64,000 nt of DNA from Prochlorococcus sp. AG-355-N18 (GCA_003278535.1 QCEG01000002.1:1-64000), one strand, 5' to 3'. Counted from the stretch's first letter, positions 1 through 8,774 are shown. Notes: generated by a model from the letters alone, not told the origin. Translations and numbers: made by a program.

Positions 1-269
1 GCTTCTATATCTTTTTTATGTTCCTCATCAGTTCTTTTAGCTAATATTCCCCCGTGTATTTTTGGATGTAAAGTTTTAACTCTTCCCCCAAGAATTTCTG
101 GAGAATTAGTAAAATCAGCAACTTTAATAACTGGAATTTTAGCCTCTATAAGAAATTTGGCAGTGCCTCCACTTGATAGGATTTTATAATTAAATTGCTC
201 TACCAATTCCCTACAAAATGGGATTATATTTTTTTTATCAGAGACACTTACTAAAGCTAATGGAGACAT
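1..269 (-). CDS. purH: IMP cyclohydrolase / AICAR formyltransferase, N-terminal part (runs off the left edge)
   Basis: Only the first 89 codons are inside the window; the gene reads leftward from ATG at 269. The translation starts [15 protein letters not shown] and contains SSGGTAKFL and [18 protein letters not shown], the conserved methylglyoxal-synthase-like (IMP cyclohydrolase) part of PurH. In the family this domain closes FAICAR to IMP, and the missing C-terminal domain formylates AICAR, the last two steps of purine synthesis in the cytoplasm. It is divergent from the esterase gene at 303 with only 33 bp between the two start codons, so both promoters must sit in or overlap this short gap. 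The identification is firm although the gene is incomplete here. Confidence 0.95.
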   Translation of the reverse strand, partial: MSPLALVSVSDKKNIIPFCRELVEQFNYKILSSGGTAKFLIEAKIPVIKVADFTNSPEILGGRVKTLHPKIHGGILAKRTDEEHKKDIE

Positions 270-302
270 TATGGGAAAGTTTACTTACTTAAGAATATAA
301 AC

Positions 303-920
303 ATGAAATATGCTATCAATCATGAATTTGTCTCGATTAGCTCTCAAACTGCAACTCATAGAATTATTTTGATGCATGGTTGGGGAGCTGATTCAGATGA
401 CCTTTTAACATTTGGAAAGGAGATGAATGAAAAAATAAATCTTGATTTTGAGGTAATTTCTTTGAGGGCTCCTGGATTACACCCAAGCGGTCAGGGAAGA
501 CAGTGGTATGGATTATATCCACATGATTGGAATGGAGCTGAGGTTGAAGTAAATAAACTTTTAGTTACATTAAAAAATTTTGATACTGATAAGATTCCAC
601 TAAGAAAAACAATTTTGTTGGGGTTCTCTCAGGGAGCGGCGATGGCAATTGATGCGGGATTTAAGTTAAATTTTGGATTAATTGTTGCTTGTAGTGGTTA
701 TCCTCATCCCAACTGGTCCCCAGGAGAAAAATTCTCGCCATTAATTATTAGTCATGGTTTATTTGATGACGTTGTGCCTATAGATGCCTCTAGGACTATT
801 TATGAAAAGGTAAAGAGTAAGTCTTCTAAATTTTGTGAATTATTAGAATTTGATGGATTTCATCAAATTGATTCAAATTTAATTAATTTTATAAGTTCAA
901 ATATAAGTAATATTTTTTAA
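303..920 (+). CDS. alpha/beta-hydrolase, phospholipase/carboxylesterase family
   Basis: A 205-residue cytoplasmic alpha/beta-hydrolase with no signal peptide. The oxyanion region MHGWGAD lies near residues 24-30. The nucleophile elbow GFSQGA places the catalytic Ser at 109, the acid is probably Asp155 in HGLFDDVVP, and the base is His187 in FDGFHQID. Size and motif spacing match the small carboxylesterase/lysophospholipase family (YpfH/acyl-protein thioesterase-like), which hydrolyses ester bonds; the natural substrate cannot be told from sequence. Its last four bases overlap the stop of the convergent DUF3155 gene. It is divergent from purH, with no functional link visible. Confidence 0.85.
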   Translation: MKYAINHEFVSISSQTATHRIILMHGWGADSDDLLTFGKEMNEKINLDFEVISLRAPGLHPSGQGRQWYGLYPHDWNGAEVEVNKLLVTLKNFDTDKIPLRKTILLGFSQGAAMAIDAGFKLNFGLIVACSGYPHPNWSPGEKFSPLIISHGLFDDVVPIDASRTIYEKVKSKSSKFCELLEFDGFHQIDSNLINFISSNISNIF

Positions 921-1285
921 ACAAAAGCGTATTCATATTCTTCAATCTCTTCCCAATCATCTGCAGTCAGTTCTAGACCCTCAAATATTTTTTCTTCACC
1001 AATTCCTTCGACTACAACTTTTAGTGATGGAAATAGAAAATGATTTTCTTCAGCATATTGGGCGCTAAATAATCCTTTTTCGCCCCAAAAAAATCTATCT
1101 GTGGTATGTTCATTTCTTCTTACATTAAAAACTGAAGGCGCAGAGAGACCATTTTCAGCTATGAATCTTCTTGCTGCTGTAACTGGTTTATGTTTGCCAG
1201 TTTCGATATGATAAATAGGTACATGTGCCATTACTCTTTGGCCAGCCAATCTTCTTCTGCTGATTCTTTTTCTTTTTTTTGACAT
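917..1285 (-). CDS. DUF3155 family protein (cyanobacterial, function unknown)
   Basis: A 122-residue soluble protein. The N-terminus is very basic (MSKKRKRISRRRLAGQR) and the C-terminus very acidic (DDWEEIEEYEYAFV), which suggests nucleic-acid or ribosome contact at one end. The body contains YHIETGKHKPVTAARRFI and a WGEKGLFSAQYAEENHFLFPSLKVVVEG stretch in which aromatic residues are dense. I recognise it as the DUF3155 family of cyanobacteria, which has no established function. The ATG at 1285 is preceded by CAGGAG at good spacing, an unusually clear Shine-Dalgarno site for this genome. It has a long leader (see 1286-1538) holding several inverted repeats, hinting at post-transcriptional control. 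Confidence 0.8.
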   Translation of the reverse strand: MSKKRKRISRRRLAGQRVMAHVPIYHIETGKHKPVTAARRFIAENGLSAPSVFNVRRNEHTTDRFFWGEKGLFSAQYAEENHFLFPSLKVVVEGIGEEKIFEGLELTADDWEEIEEYEYAFV

Positions 1286-1538
1286 TGATTGGTACTCCTG
1301 AAATTATTAATGAGATTAGTCTTATTTATTTTTACTAATCTTATATATGTGATTTTAAATTCACTTCAAATTACATAGAGGACCCATCAACCCCTGATGT
1401 AGCTTAAAATATGATTAAATATTCATATTTAAGGCTGGCTAAAGTCAGACCTCTTTATATATCTTAATACTTTTTTCATATTTTACAAGCCCTTTTTCAA
1501 GTTTTTTTTAAAAAAAATTTCTCAAAATTTCATTAATC
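1286..1538. promoter_or_regulatory. Divergent intergenic region with three inverted repeats
   Basis: This 253-bp gap separates the DUF3155 gene (leftward) from the histidine kinase gene (rightward). It holds no credible reading frame. Three inverted repeats are visible. The first is AGATTAGT/ACTAATCT at 1313-1320 and 1334-1341 with a 13-nt loop. The second is CATCA/TGATG at 1385-1389 and 1395-1399 around the loop ACCCC. The third is TTAAATAT/ATATTTAA at 1415-1422 and 1425-1432 around TC. The first lies in the 5' leader of the DUF3155 mRNA. The region could hold two promoters, a structured leader or a small RNA; I cannot choose between these from sequence alone. Confidence 0.45.
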
Positions 1539-2675
1539 ATGAATCTTTCAAAAAAATTTGAAGAATTAATTTTAAAACAGCTAGAGAGTTTTGGTTGCTC
1601 AATGGGAGTGACTAATTTAGTTATGTATCTTGCTTCAGCTAAGCAAGGAACTAAAGCATCTTTTGAAATGATTGGTCAATGGCCGCAAATTGATCGGCTA
1701 CTTACTTCAATAGAAGATGATCCTTCCCTAAAGGTTTCATCGCCTAATAGAAGATGGTACCCGCTACAAGAAAACGATATTCTACTTGGTGTCCTTCGGG
1801 TAGAAACTGATTTGAAAGGGGGGAATTGGCCAGTATCTCTCGATTCTAGATTAAAAGCTCTATCAATATCTTTAGCTAAATGTGTCTCTATCGAATTAGA
1901 ACGTCAAAATAAAAATGAAGAAGTCAATTATTTAAAAAATCAGGTCAATGTCATAATTCATCAATTAAGGAATCCATTAGCTGCTATTAGAACATACGCA
2001 AAATTATTAATAAAAAGACTAGGTTCAGATGATGATTCTATAGAAATAGTCGAACGCATGATAATAGAGCAAAAACAAATTAATCAATATATGGATTCTT
2101 TTGCTCAATTAAATTCACCTATTCAACTTCCTCTGGAAATTGGAGAGGAAAGATTATTATTACCACCAAATTTAGATAATAAAAAGGTAATAACTGTTCA
2201 GAGTTTATTAAGGCCAATATTAGAAAGGGGTAAAGCTAATGCGGACTTAGAGAATAGAGATTGGACGGAACCGTCTCTTTGGCCAGATTGGACTATTTCG
2301 CCATTAAAGGCAAAATATGCTGTAATTGCTGAAGTTGTGGCAAATCTATTAGAAAATGCGTTTAAATATGCCCAAAAGGATGCTGAAATTGGGCTCGCAA
2401 TTACGAGTAATGGACTCTGTATATTTGATGGTGGTAAAAAAATAACCAAAAATGAAAACGAGAAAATTTTTGAAAAAGGTTTTAGAGGATCTGCTGCTAA
2501 AAAGAAGGACGGCACTGGTGTGGGACTTTTTTTGGCGAGGAAATTAGCAAAACAAATTGGAGGAGATTTGAGATTGCTGGAAAATAACTCGATAGATAAT
2601 ACTGATAAATCAAAAAATCTTAAGAAGAAAAATATTTTTTATTTAGAACTACCTATAAAAGAATTGCATGCATAA
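1539..2675 (+). CDS. Soluble sensor histidine kinase (orphan)
   Basis: A 378-residue protein without membrane segments. Residues 1-125 form a sensor region of GAF-like look that I cannot assign firmly. The dimerisation/phosphoacceptor helix has His141 in HQLRNPLAAIRTYAKLL. The ATP-binding domain shows the N box (EVVANLLENAFKYA), a short G1 box (FDGG) and the G2 box GTGVGLFLARKLA. Family knowledge says it autophosphorylates on His141 and passes the phosphate to a response regulator, but none is encoded nearby. The absence of a membrane anchor means it must read an intracellular signal. Its last 23 bases overlap the convergent cobS gene. Confidence 0.9.
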   Translation: MNLSKKFEELILKQLESFGCSMGVTNLVMYLASAKQGTKASFEMIGQWPQIDRLLTSIEDDPSLKVSSPNRRWYPLQENDILLGVLRVETDLKGGNWPVSLDSRLKALSISLAKCVSIELERQNKNEEVNYLKNQVNVIIHQLRNPLAAIRTYAKLLIKRLGSDDDSIEIVERMIIEQKQINQYMDSFAQLNSPIQLPLEIGEERLLLPPNLDNKKVITVQSLLRPILERGKANADLENRDWTEPSLWPDWTISPLKAKYAVIAEVVANLLENAFKYAQKDAEIGLAITSNGLCIFDGGKKITKNENEKIFEKGFRGSAAKKKDGTGVGLFLARKLAKQIGGDLRLLENNSIDNTDKSKNLKKKNIFYLELPIKELHA

Positions 2676-3393
2676 ATAACATTGCAGTTTCAACTAGAAC
2701 AACACTTGCACCGCAGGCATCTCCGTTAAAGCCTCCAATTTTATTACCCAGTATGTTTGGGATACAATAGCTTAGAAAAATACCAATCAAAATAAGAATT
2801 AAAAATTTAATTAATATTGCTTGGGATGTAATTGAAATAAATTGGTATGCAATGAAAATTAAAAGAAAAATAATGGAGATCAAAGATTCTTTTTTAAATC
2901 CATTCCAAAACTTTTTGTGACAAACAGATTTTTTCTTATAACTCATATATTTAAACTTTTCTATAAAAAATAAATTTGAAAATCTTCCCCAAAATAAGCA
3001 TATAGGTAAAACAAAAATTACTAGGTTTTGAATTTTCAGTATGCAAGCAATTTGAATTAAAGTTATAAACACTAAAGATTGAACGCCAAAGGAACCAACT
3101 TTACTGTCTTTCATGGCTTTTAAACGTTTCTTTTTACCCGCAAAAATACCATCGAAAGTATCCATTAAACCATCAATATGTAGACCACCAGTAATTAAAT
3201 ATCCTGAAGCCAAACAAATTAATGCAGATGCATAAATTGACCAAGAGTTTGTTGTTAAAAAAAGAAAAATATAACTCTGTATTGTTCCAATCAAAAATCC
3301 TAAAGGCGGGGCAAATTGTGCAATATTTTTAAATTCGGGATTAATTAAAGGTATCTTTGGAAATGTTGTATAGAAAATCCAAGATCCTGCCAA
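2653..3393 (-). CDS. cobS: Adenosylcobinamide-GDP ribazoletransferase (cobalamin synthase)
   Basis: A 246-residue polytopic membrane protein. The signature GGLHIDGLMDTFDGIFAGKK followed by MKDSKVGSFG is diagnostic for CobS, which joins alpha-ribazole to adenosylcobinamide-GDP in the last part of cobalamin synthesis at the cytoplasmic membrane. Hydrophobic segments surround this loop and continue to the C-terminus, where GGFNGDACGASVVLVETA is also typical. The best start is TTG at 3393, since an in-frame stop lies 14 codons upstream with no ATG between. No cobalamin riboswitch is recognisable in the 98-bp upstream gap. It is divergent from tgt. Confidence 0.92.
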   Translation of the reverse strand: MAGSWIFYTTFPKIPLINPEFKNIAQFAPPLGFLIGTIQSYIFLFLTTNSWSIYASALICLASGYLITGGLHIDGLMDTFDGIFAGKKKRLKAMKDSKVGSFGVQSLVFITLIQIACILKIQNLVIFVLPICLFWGRFSNLFFIEKFKYMSYKKKSVCHKKFWNGFKKESLISIIFLLIFIAYQFISITSQAILIKFLILILIGIFLSYCIPNILGNKIGGFNGDACGASVVLVETAMLFMHAILL

Positions 3394-3491
3394 ATTTTTT
3401 ATTAAATATTTTTTGATGAGATAAAAATAGATTCAATATTAAATAATAGGGTAAATTAATGAAAAAGGATCAAAAAATTTTATAAATTATC

Positions 3492-4610
3492 GTGTTTGAA
3501 TTTGAAATTACATCGAATTGCAGTAATACAGCGGCAAGAACTGGTATATTTCATACACCAAATGGTCAGGTAAACACACCAAAATTTATGCCTGTAGGTA
3601 CTTTGGCAACGGTTAAAGGAATTTCATCTAAGCAGTTAACCACTACAGGATCAGAAATGATTCTTTCAAATACCTTTCATCTTCATTTACAACCTGGAGA
3701 AAAACTAGTTAAAGAATCTGGCGGAATACATAAGTTCATGAATTGGCCGAAGCCTATTCTTACTGATTCAGGAGGATATCAAGTTTTTAGTTTGGCCAAA
3801 TTAAATAATATTTCTGATAAAGGCGTGGAATTTAAAAATCCAAGAGATGGTAGTCATGTTTTTTTATCACCTGAAAAAGTAATACAGATTCAAATGGATC
3901 TTGGATCGGATGTCGCGATGGCTTTTGATCATTGTCCACCTCATACAGCTAACGAAAATGATATTGAGGACTCTTTACATAGAACACATTCATGGTTGCA
4001 AAAATGTGTTGAGACTCATCAGAAATCCAATCAAGCATTATTCGGTATAGTTCAAGGTGGAAAGTATCCGAGATTGAGAGAATACAGCGCAAAATATACA
4101 AGTTCTTATGATCTGCCTGGAATAGCAGTGGGAGGTGTAAGTGTTGGCGAGGCAGTCGAAGAAATACATAGTGTAATTAATTACGTCCCGAAATTCTTAC
4201 CAACAAATAAACCAAGATATTTAATGGGAATTGGCTCTTTAAAAGAAATTTCTCTTGCTGTTGCTAATGGATTCGACATATTTGACTGTGTTTTGCCTAC
4301 TAGACTGGGAAGACATGGGACTGCATTTTTTAATGATGAAAGATTGAATTTGCGAAATGCTCGATTTAAAAATGACTTTTCTCCGATTGATAAAACTTGT
4401 AAATGCGAAACCTGTAAATCCTATTCTCGAGCATATTTGCATCATCTAATTAGAAATGATGAAATATTAGGCCTAACTCTCATAAGTTTGCATAATATTG
4501 CTCACTTAATAAGATTTACCAATGCAATTTCTACTGCAATTAGAGATAATTGTTTTACAAATGATTTCGCTCCTTGGAAAACATCCTCTATTGCTCACCA
4601 TACGTGGTAA
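3492..4610 (+). CDS. tgt: Queuine/preQ1 tRNA-ribosyltransferase
   Basis: A 372-residue TIM-barrel enzyme that swaps guanine 34 for a queuosine precursor in tRNAs for Tyr, His, Asp and Asn. Key motifs are [11 protein letters not shown] (active site), GGVSVGE (base binding), [13 protein letters not shown] and the zinc site CKCETC followed by a downstream His (ISLHN). The start is GTG at 3492, which gives the family's usual N-terminus [17 protein letters not shown] and length. It precedes psbK by 33 bp in the same direction, an arrangement that suggests co-transcription although the functions are unrelated. Confidence 0.97.
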   Translation: MFEFEITSNCSNTAARTGIFHTPNGQVNTPKFMPVGTLATVKGISSKQLTTTGSEMILSNTFHLHLQPGEKLVKESGGIHKFMNWPKPILTDSGGYQVFSLAKLNNISDKGVEFKNPRDGSHVFLSPEKVIQIQMDLGSDVAMAFDHCPPHTANENDIEDSLHRTHSWLQKCVETHQKSNQALFGIVQGGKYPRLREYSAKYTSSYDLPGIAVGGVSVGEAVEEIHSVINYVPKFLPTNKPRYLMGIGSLKEISLAVANGFDIFDCVLPTRLGRHGTAFFNDERLNLRNARFKNDFSPIDKTCKCETCKSYSRAYLHHLIRNDEILGLTLISLHNIAHLIRFTNAISTAIRDNCFTNDFAPWKTSSIAHHTW

Positions 4611-4643
4611 CGTCTTATCATAATTAATTAAATTATCAAAAAG

Positions 4644-4784
4644 GTGCTCATTCTATTTAATACATTCGCTGAATTGCCCGAGGCTTATAAGGCCTTTGCT
4701 CCAACTGTTGATGTTCTTCCACTGATTCCTTTATTTTTCTTTTTATTAGTGTTTGTTTGGCAAGCTGCAGTTGGATTTAAATAA
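4644..4784 (+). CDS. psbK: Photosystem II reaction centre protein K
   Basis: A 46-residue protein reading [20 protein letters not shown], then [20 protein letters not shown], ending AVGFK. This matches PsbK, with a short cleavable N-terminal part and one transmembrane helix that binds at the CP43 side of photosystem II. The start is GTG at 4644, with no clear Shine-Dalgarno site beyond the adjoining A-rich AAAAAG. It lies 33 bp after tgt and is convergent with the dehydrogenase gene at 4811. It is easily missed because of its size. Confidence 0.95.
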
Positions 4785-4810
4785 AATTCTTTTAGTTTAG
4801 ATTGTCTTTA

Positions 4811-5815
4811 TCAGAAGGGATTTTCAAGTAAAATCGCATCTCCGCAATTTTCTACTGCACTCTCTATAAAATCAGCAATTTTTAATGCTCTTGAGGCCTG
4901 CTCACCATCCACCTCAGGTATTTCTTTGCCCTGAACGCACTTAAGAAAATGCTCCAATTCTGCATAAAGAGGCTCAATGGAGGTTGTGCTAACTTCTTCA
5001 ACATATCCGTCATTTCTATAAACTAATTCTCCATGTTCTGCAGTGTATGATTCATGAGACTTTCTATGGATTTGAAGAGAGTGATTTAAAAAATCAGTTT
5101 CTACTAGTCCATTTTGGCAGTGAGCACTTAAACTCCTAATTTTTTTGTGACTCATTTTACTGGCAGTCAAACTTGCAATAACATTATTTTTAAAAACCAA
5201 AGTAGCATTGACATAATCTATTAATCCTTCACTATTTCTGCCTCCAACTGCCGCTAATTTTTGTATTTTTGAGTTTACAAGCTCCAAAATAAGATCAATG
5301 TCATGAATCATTAAATCCATTACTACAGATACATCATTTGCTCTATCTGCATGAGGACTATGTCTTCTTGCTTCCAAAACAACAATTTTTTCATTATGAA
5401 CTATTTTATTTAATTCTCTAAAAGCAGGATTAAATCTTTCAATATGCCCAACTTGTAATAGACAGTTACTTGCATTAGCAGCCTCTATTAAAGATTTTGC
5501 TTCTAACTCATTAGCTGCAATTGGTTTTTCAATGAGAACGTTAGTACCTCTATTAAGACAATCTAGTCCTACTTTTTGATGAAGTAGTGTTGGGACAGCG
5601 ATACAGATAGCATCAACTTTTGGAATTAAGTCTTTATAGTCTTTGAACCATTCACATTGGAATTGCTCAATAGCTAATTTGCCTCTCTCTTCATTTGGAT
5701 CTGCAACTCCAATGAGATTTGCATCTTTGAGCAAACTTAGTACTCGTGCATGATGCCAGCCCATATTCCCTATACCTATGACTCCAACCTTTACTGGTGA
5801 TGAGGTTGGCTGCAT
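4811..5815 (-). CDS. Gfo/Idh/MocA family NAD(P)-dependent oxidoreductase
   Basis: A 334-residue two-domain dehydrogenase. The Rossmann fold starts at residue 9 with VGVIGIGNMGWHHARVL, and the family's EKPIAAN motif carries the conserved Lys. GHIERFNPAF and VVMDLMIHDIDLILEL in the C-terminal half are typical of members acting on nucleotide-activated amino sugars (GnnA/WlbA-like). The reaction is probably oxidation of a sugar hydroxyl to a keto group, but the substrate is inference only. A DegT-type aminotransferase that could act next in such a pathway is encoded at 16013, not adjacent. The ATG at 5815 is the natural start. Confidence 0.85.
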   Translation of the reverse strand: MQPTSSPVKVGVIGIGNMGWHHARVLSLLKDANLIGVADPNEERGKLAIEQFQCEWFKDYKDLIPKVDAICIAVPTLLHQKVGLDCLNRGTNVLIEKPIAANELEAKSLIEAANASNCLLQVGHIERFNPAFRELNKIVHNEKIVVLEARRHSPHADRANDVSVVMDLMIHDIDLILELVNSKIQKLAAVGGRNSEGLIDYVNATLVFKNNVIASLTASKMSHKKIRSLSAHCQNGLVETDFLNHSLQIHRKSHESYTAEHGELVYRNDGYVEEVSTTSIEPLYAELEHFLKCVQGKEIPEVDGEQASRALKIADFIESAVENCGDAILLENPF

Positions 5816-5865
5816 AATTTCAAATCCATATATTAATTATAATTATCCTCTATGGGAAGCCACAT

Positions 5866-7134
5866 TTAGCTTTTGGGAAGAATAATTTTAACACGATCAA
5901 TTTTTGGACCTGACATAGAGATAACTTCAAATTTAATGTTACTAAAATCTAAAGCATCGCCAATCTTTGGAACCATTTGAAATTTTTCTAGTAGAAATCC
6001 AGCAAGGGTATGATAGTCTGCCCCTTCTGGAATAGAACATCCTAACTTTTTATTGATATCTATAATTTCTGATTTTCCCGCTATTGACCATTTTTTAGAG
6101 AAATTATCTAACATTCTCATATCTGAATAAATTCTATTATTGAGCATTTCCTCTCCAACTATTTCGCCATTAAGATCAGCTGCAGTTATGAGTCCCTCTG
6201 TCCCACCGTGTTCATCAACTACTAGTAAGAACGGATTGTAGTCTCTTACTATTGGAAATATTTCTGCTAGTGAACATGTTTCTATTATTTTTGTTACTGG
6301 TAAAAGGAATGGCTCTAATAATGTATCGGCTTCCATTTCACCTTTTGATATTGGCTTAGCTAGATAACGCAAATCTAATACACCTAATACATCATCTAAA
6401 GACTCACCAATCACAAAGAAGCGAGCGTGTCGAGTTTTATCGACTTGTTTCATAAGTTCTGAAAAGGTTATATTTTTTGGCAAAGTTACCATTTCAGATC
6501 TTGGGATCATCACTTCTTTAACCTGTGTATCTTTTAAAGCAAAAACTCCTTCAAGAATATTCTTTTCATCTGGTTTTAAACCTGTTACATTATCTGTTTC
6601 TATGAGAGTTTCTAATTCTCCAGCAGATAAACCCGAGTTTAAAGAATCCCATTTGTTATTTAAATTAAACAAGCCTAAACAGGCGCTAGCAAAGAATTCT
6701 ATTGTTTTCACAATAGGATTCATGGCTTTTCTTACGGCATCGAATATTGTAGTTAATTTTAATGCAGCAGATTCTGGATTATTAATTACTAAAGCTTTTG
6801 GAATTAGTCCAGAAACAAGAGTAACAACTAAAACAACAAATAAAAATAATAGAAGATCATAAAATCTATTTGATAAAATATTTCTTTTCCAATAATCATT
6901 AGCCAGGTTATTGCTTAGCCATCCAATTGCAATTAATGAAATTGTCACTCCAAATTGAGAAGCAATTAATGAAGATCTAAAGCGTTTTTGAATTTTTAAA
7001 ATTGAAAATGCTCCCTTCTTTTTTTCTTCTATTAACCTTAAAACTTTACTTGGCCTTATTAATAAAAAAGAGAGTTCACTCGCTGCGAAAAAGGCTGGTA
7101 AAAATAAAAGAAATAAAAGTAGAGTTATTTTCAT
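5866..7134 (-). CDS. CNNM/CorC-type membrane protein with CBS domains
   Basis: A 422-residue protein of the HlyC/CorC (formerly 'hemolysin-related') family. Residues 1-150 are a DUF21/CNNM membrane domain with about four hydrophobic segments. A CBS pair follows around residues 205-335 (VMIPRSEMV, GLITAADLNGEIVGE). The last 80 residues (YHTLAGFLLEKFQMVPKIGD) are the CorC_HlyC transporter-associated domain. Family members take part in Mg2+ or Co2+ efflux and bind nucleotides through the CBS pair; the hemolysin label is historical. It is 50 bp upstream of the dehydrogenase gene and just downstream of the tRNA on the same strand. Confidence 0.88.
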   Translation of the reverse strand: MKITLLLFLLFLPAFFAASELSFLLIRPSKVLRLIEEKKKGAFSILKIQKRFRSSLIASQFGVTISLIAIGWLSNNLANDYWKRNILSNRFYDLLLFLFVVLVVTLVSGLIPKALVINNPESAALKLTTIFDAVRKAMNPIVKTIEFFASACLGLFNLNNKWDSLNSGLSAGELETLIETDNVTGLKPDEKNILEGVFALKDTQVKEVMIPRSEMVTLPKNITFSELMKQVDKTRHARFFVIGESLDDVLGVLDLRYLAKPISKGEMEADTLLEPFLLPVTKIIETCSLAEIFPIVRDYNPFLLVVDEHGGTEGLITAADLNGEIVGEEMLNNRIYSDMRMLDNFSKKWSIAGKSEIIDINKKLGCSIPEGADYHTLAGFLLEKFQMVPKIGDALDFSNIKFEVISMSGPKIDRVKIILPKS

Positions 7135-7152
7135 TCAATGACAAATGAATAA

Positions 7153-7225
7153 TGGGGGTGGCGAGGATCGAACTCGCCTTAGCCAAATTATGAGTTTGGT
7201 GCATTCACCAGATTGCTACACCCCC
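7153..7225 (-). tRNA. tRNA with CAT anticodon (Met elongator or Ile2)
   Basis: The complement folds as a 73-nt cloverleaf: acceptor GGGGGTG/CACCCCC with discriminator A, anticodon stem CCAAA/TTTGG around the loop CTCATAA, T stem GCGAG/CTCGC around TTCGATC. The D stem has three good pairs and an A-A mismatch. The CAT anticodon and the non-initiator acceptor (G1-C72 paired) leave two options: elongator methionine, or the isoleucine tRNA whose C34 is turned into lysidine. I cannot settle this by eye. CCA is not encoded, consistent with the cca gene at 32355. Confidence 0.95.
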
Positions 7226-7366
7226 AAGGGAATTTATGTAATTTTAATTACATTGAATTTCAATATACAATATAAAAATAATATTTCAAAAAACACCTCA
7301 TTAGGAAGTTTTTGTGAGATTTCTTTTTTTTCTTCTAATCTTTAAATATAAATTAAACTTTTACTA

Positions 7367-7927
7367 ATGGGCAAATTTTCGGATAAGTATGATTTAAATA
7401 AAGCAAAATTGTTAAAACAGTTAATTGAAAAATCTTACAAAAAAGGAAACTTTACTTTATCTTCAGGAAAACAAAGCAGTCATTACTTGAACTGTAAACC
7501 AGTGTCATTAAATGGTGAAGGCTTAAACTTAATAAGTGAATTATTTTTAGATTTAAAGGACTCAAGGTCAAAAGCTGTAGCAGGATTGACATTAGGTGCA
7601 GACCCTATAGTAAGTGGATTAATTGTTAAAGCAGCTTTGAATGGACTAGACCTTGATGGTTTAATAATTAGGAAAGAAATCAAAAAATACGGTACCAGAG
7701 CTGGAATAGAGGGCCCTACGTTAGAAGAAGGAACTTTGGTAACTGTCTTAGAGGATGTGGTTACAACTGCTGGTTCAGTAATAAAAGCTATAAAAAAATT
7801 ACGAGAAAACAATTATGTTGTTGAGGAAGTTTTGTCTATAGTTGATAGGCAAGAAGGGGGATTAGAAGCACTTGAAGATGAAAATGTTAAATTTAAGAGT
7901 CTTTTTACAATAAAAGACTTTTTATAA
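7367..7927 (+). CDS. pyrE: Orotate phosphoribosyltransferase
   Basis: A 186-residue cytoplasmic enzyme forming OMP from orotate and PRPP in pyrimidine synthesis. It shows the early segment [18 protein letters not shown], the substrate loop [14 protein letters not shown] and the PRPP-binding motif [11 protein letters not shown]. Length and motif order are those of the family. Start is ATG at 7367. The 140-bp gap before it (after the tRNA) is T-rich and likely contains the promoter. The YgfZ-like gene follows after 10 bp in the same direction, so the two are probably one transcript. Confidence 0.96.
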   Translation: MGKFSDKYDLNKAKLLKQLIEKSYKKGNFTLSSGKQSSHYLNCKPVSLNGEGLNLISELFLDLKDSRSKAVAGLTLGADPIVSGLIVKAALNGLDLDGLIIRKEIKKYGTRAGIEGPTLEEGTLVTVLEDVVTTAGSVIKAIKKLRENNYVVEEVLSIVDRQEGGLEALEDENVKFKSLFTIKDFL

Positions 7928-7937
7928 TTATTTCAAA

Positions 7938-8774
7938 ATGCAAGATATTAAAAAAAAGTTTTGGCTTGAAAAATTTGATTGTTTTTCAATTACTGGAAAA
8001 GATGCCAGAAAATTTTTGAATGGAATAACAACTGGTAATATTCTTAATTCTGAAAATAAAGTTATCAAAACTTGTTGGTTAACTCCATATGGAGTTCTAA
8101 GGTCATTAATTGAAATTATTTTTTTAGAAAGAAGCTTAGAAGTAATTATCTTGGCGGGTAACACAAATGAAATAATTGATTACTTTAATCAAATTGTTTT
8201 TCCAGCTGACGATGTACTTCTGAGTGAACCTTCCTTGATAAATAGAATTCAGGAAATTGATGAATCTAGTTCATGGAGAACTTACCAGCCTATTTTCTTC
8301 AAAACAGAAGATAAAGAATTTGAAATGTATAAAAATAAACTAAATTTACTAAATCCCAATGATTTAAAACTTTGGAAGATTAATCAGGCAATACCCTCAT
8401 TAGAAATGGAAATAAACGGGAAAAATAATCCTCTTGAGCTTGGATTAAAAGATCTTATAGATTTTAATAAAGGTTGTTATTTAGGACAAGAAACAATGTC
8501 AAAAATAAAAAATGTTTCTTCCTTAAAACAGGAAATAAGAATTTGGAAATCAATTGAATCTAATTTGAATTTAGAATTAGAAGATAAAAATTTATATATA
8601 AATTCTGCCAAGGATATTTCTGTAGGCAAAATCACTAGTTTTTTAAGATTAGATTCTCAAATAAAAGGATTAGCTATGATAAAAAGAAAATATTTAGAGG
8701 AAGGAAGTTATTTTTTTTCAGAAATTTTTGGAAAAATTATTATAAATAAATCTGTAGGATCAATTTTTCTTTAA
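7938..8774 (+). CDS. ygfZ: YgfZ/GcvT-domain folate-binding protein
   Basis: A 278-residue protein related to the aminomethyltransferase GcvT. The motif NKGCYLGQE near residue 180 is the family signature (KGCYxGQE) and holds the conserved Cys. In other bacteria YgfZ uses folate to help maintain certain iron-sulfur enzymes and tRNA thiomodification; this role is transferred by homology. The N-terminal part (FWLEKFDCFSITGKDARKFLNGITTGNI) matches the family's usual opening. It follows pyrE by 10 bp and overlaps the last 15 bases of the convergent nuclease gene. Confidence 0.88.
   Translation: MQDIKKKFWLEKFDCFSITGKDARKFLNGITTGNILNSENKVIKTCWLTPYGVLRSLIEIIFLERSLEVIILAGNTNEIIDYFNQIVFPADDVLLSEPSLINRIQEIDESSSWRTYQPIFFKTEDKEFEMYKNKLNLLNPNDLKLWKINQAIPSLEMEINGKNNPLELGLKDLIDFNKGCYLGQETMSKIKNVSSLKQEIRIWKSIESNLNLELEDKNLYINSAKDISVGKITSFLRLDSQIKGLAMIKRKYLEEGSYFFSEIFGKIIINKSVGSIFL

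Noticed and set aside
1412-1468. 18-codon open frame starting ATG at 1412
   Set aside because: Too short, no ribosome site, and it lies over an inverted repeat; more likely chance in an A+T-rich gap.
3394-3491. Cobalamin riboswitch upstream of cobS
   Set aside because: The gap is only 98 bp, shared with tgt, and has no B12-box-like sequence.
5866-7134. Hemolysin annotation for the CBS membrane protein
   Set aside because: The family name is historical; domain order (DUF21, CBS pair, CorC_HlyC) indicates ion transport or its regulation.
7141-7240. tRNA gene as an integration site for an island
   Set aside because: Both sides are core genes, with no integrase, no direct repeat of the tRNA 3' end and no change in base composition. 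The same applies to tRNA-Phe and tRNA-Thr.
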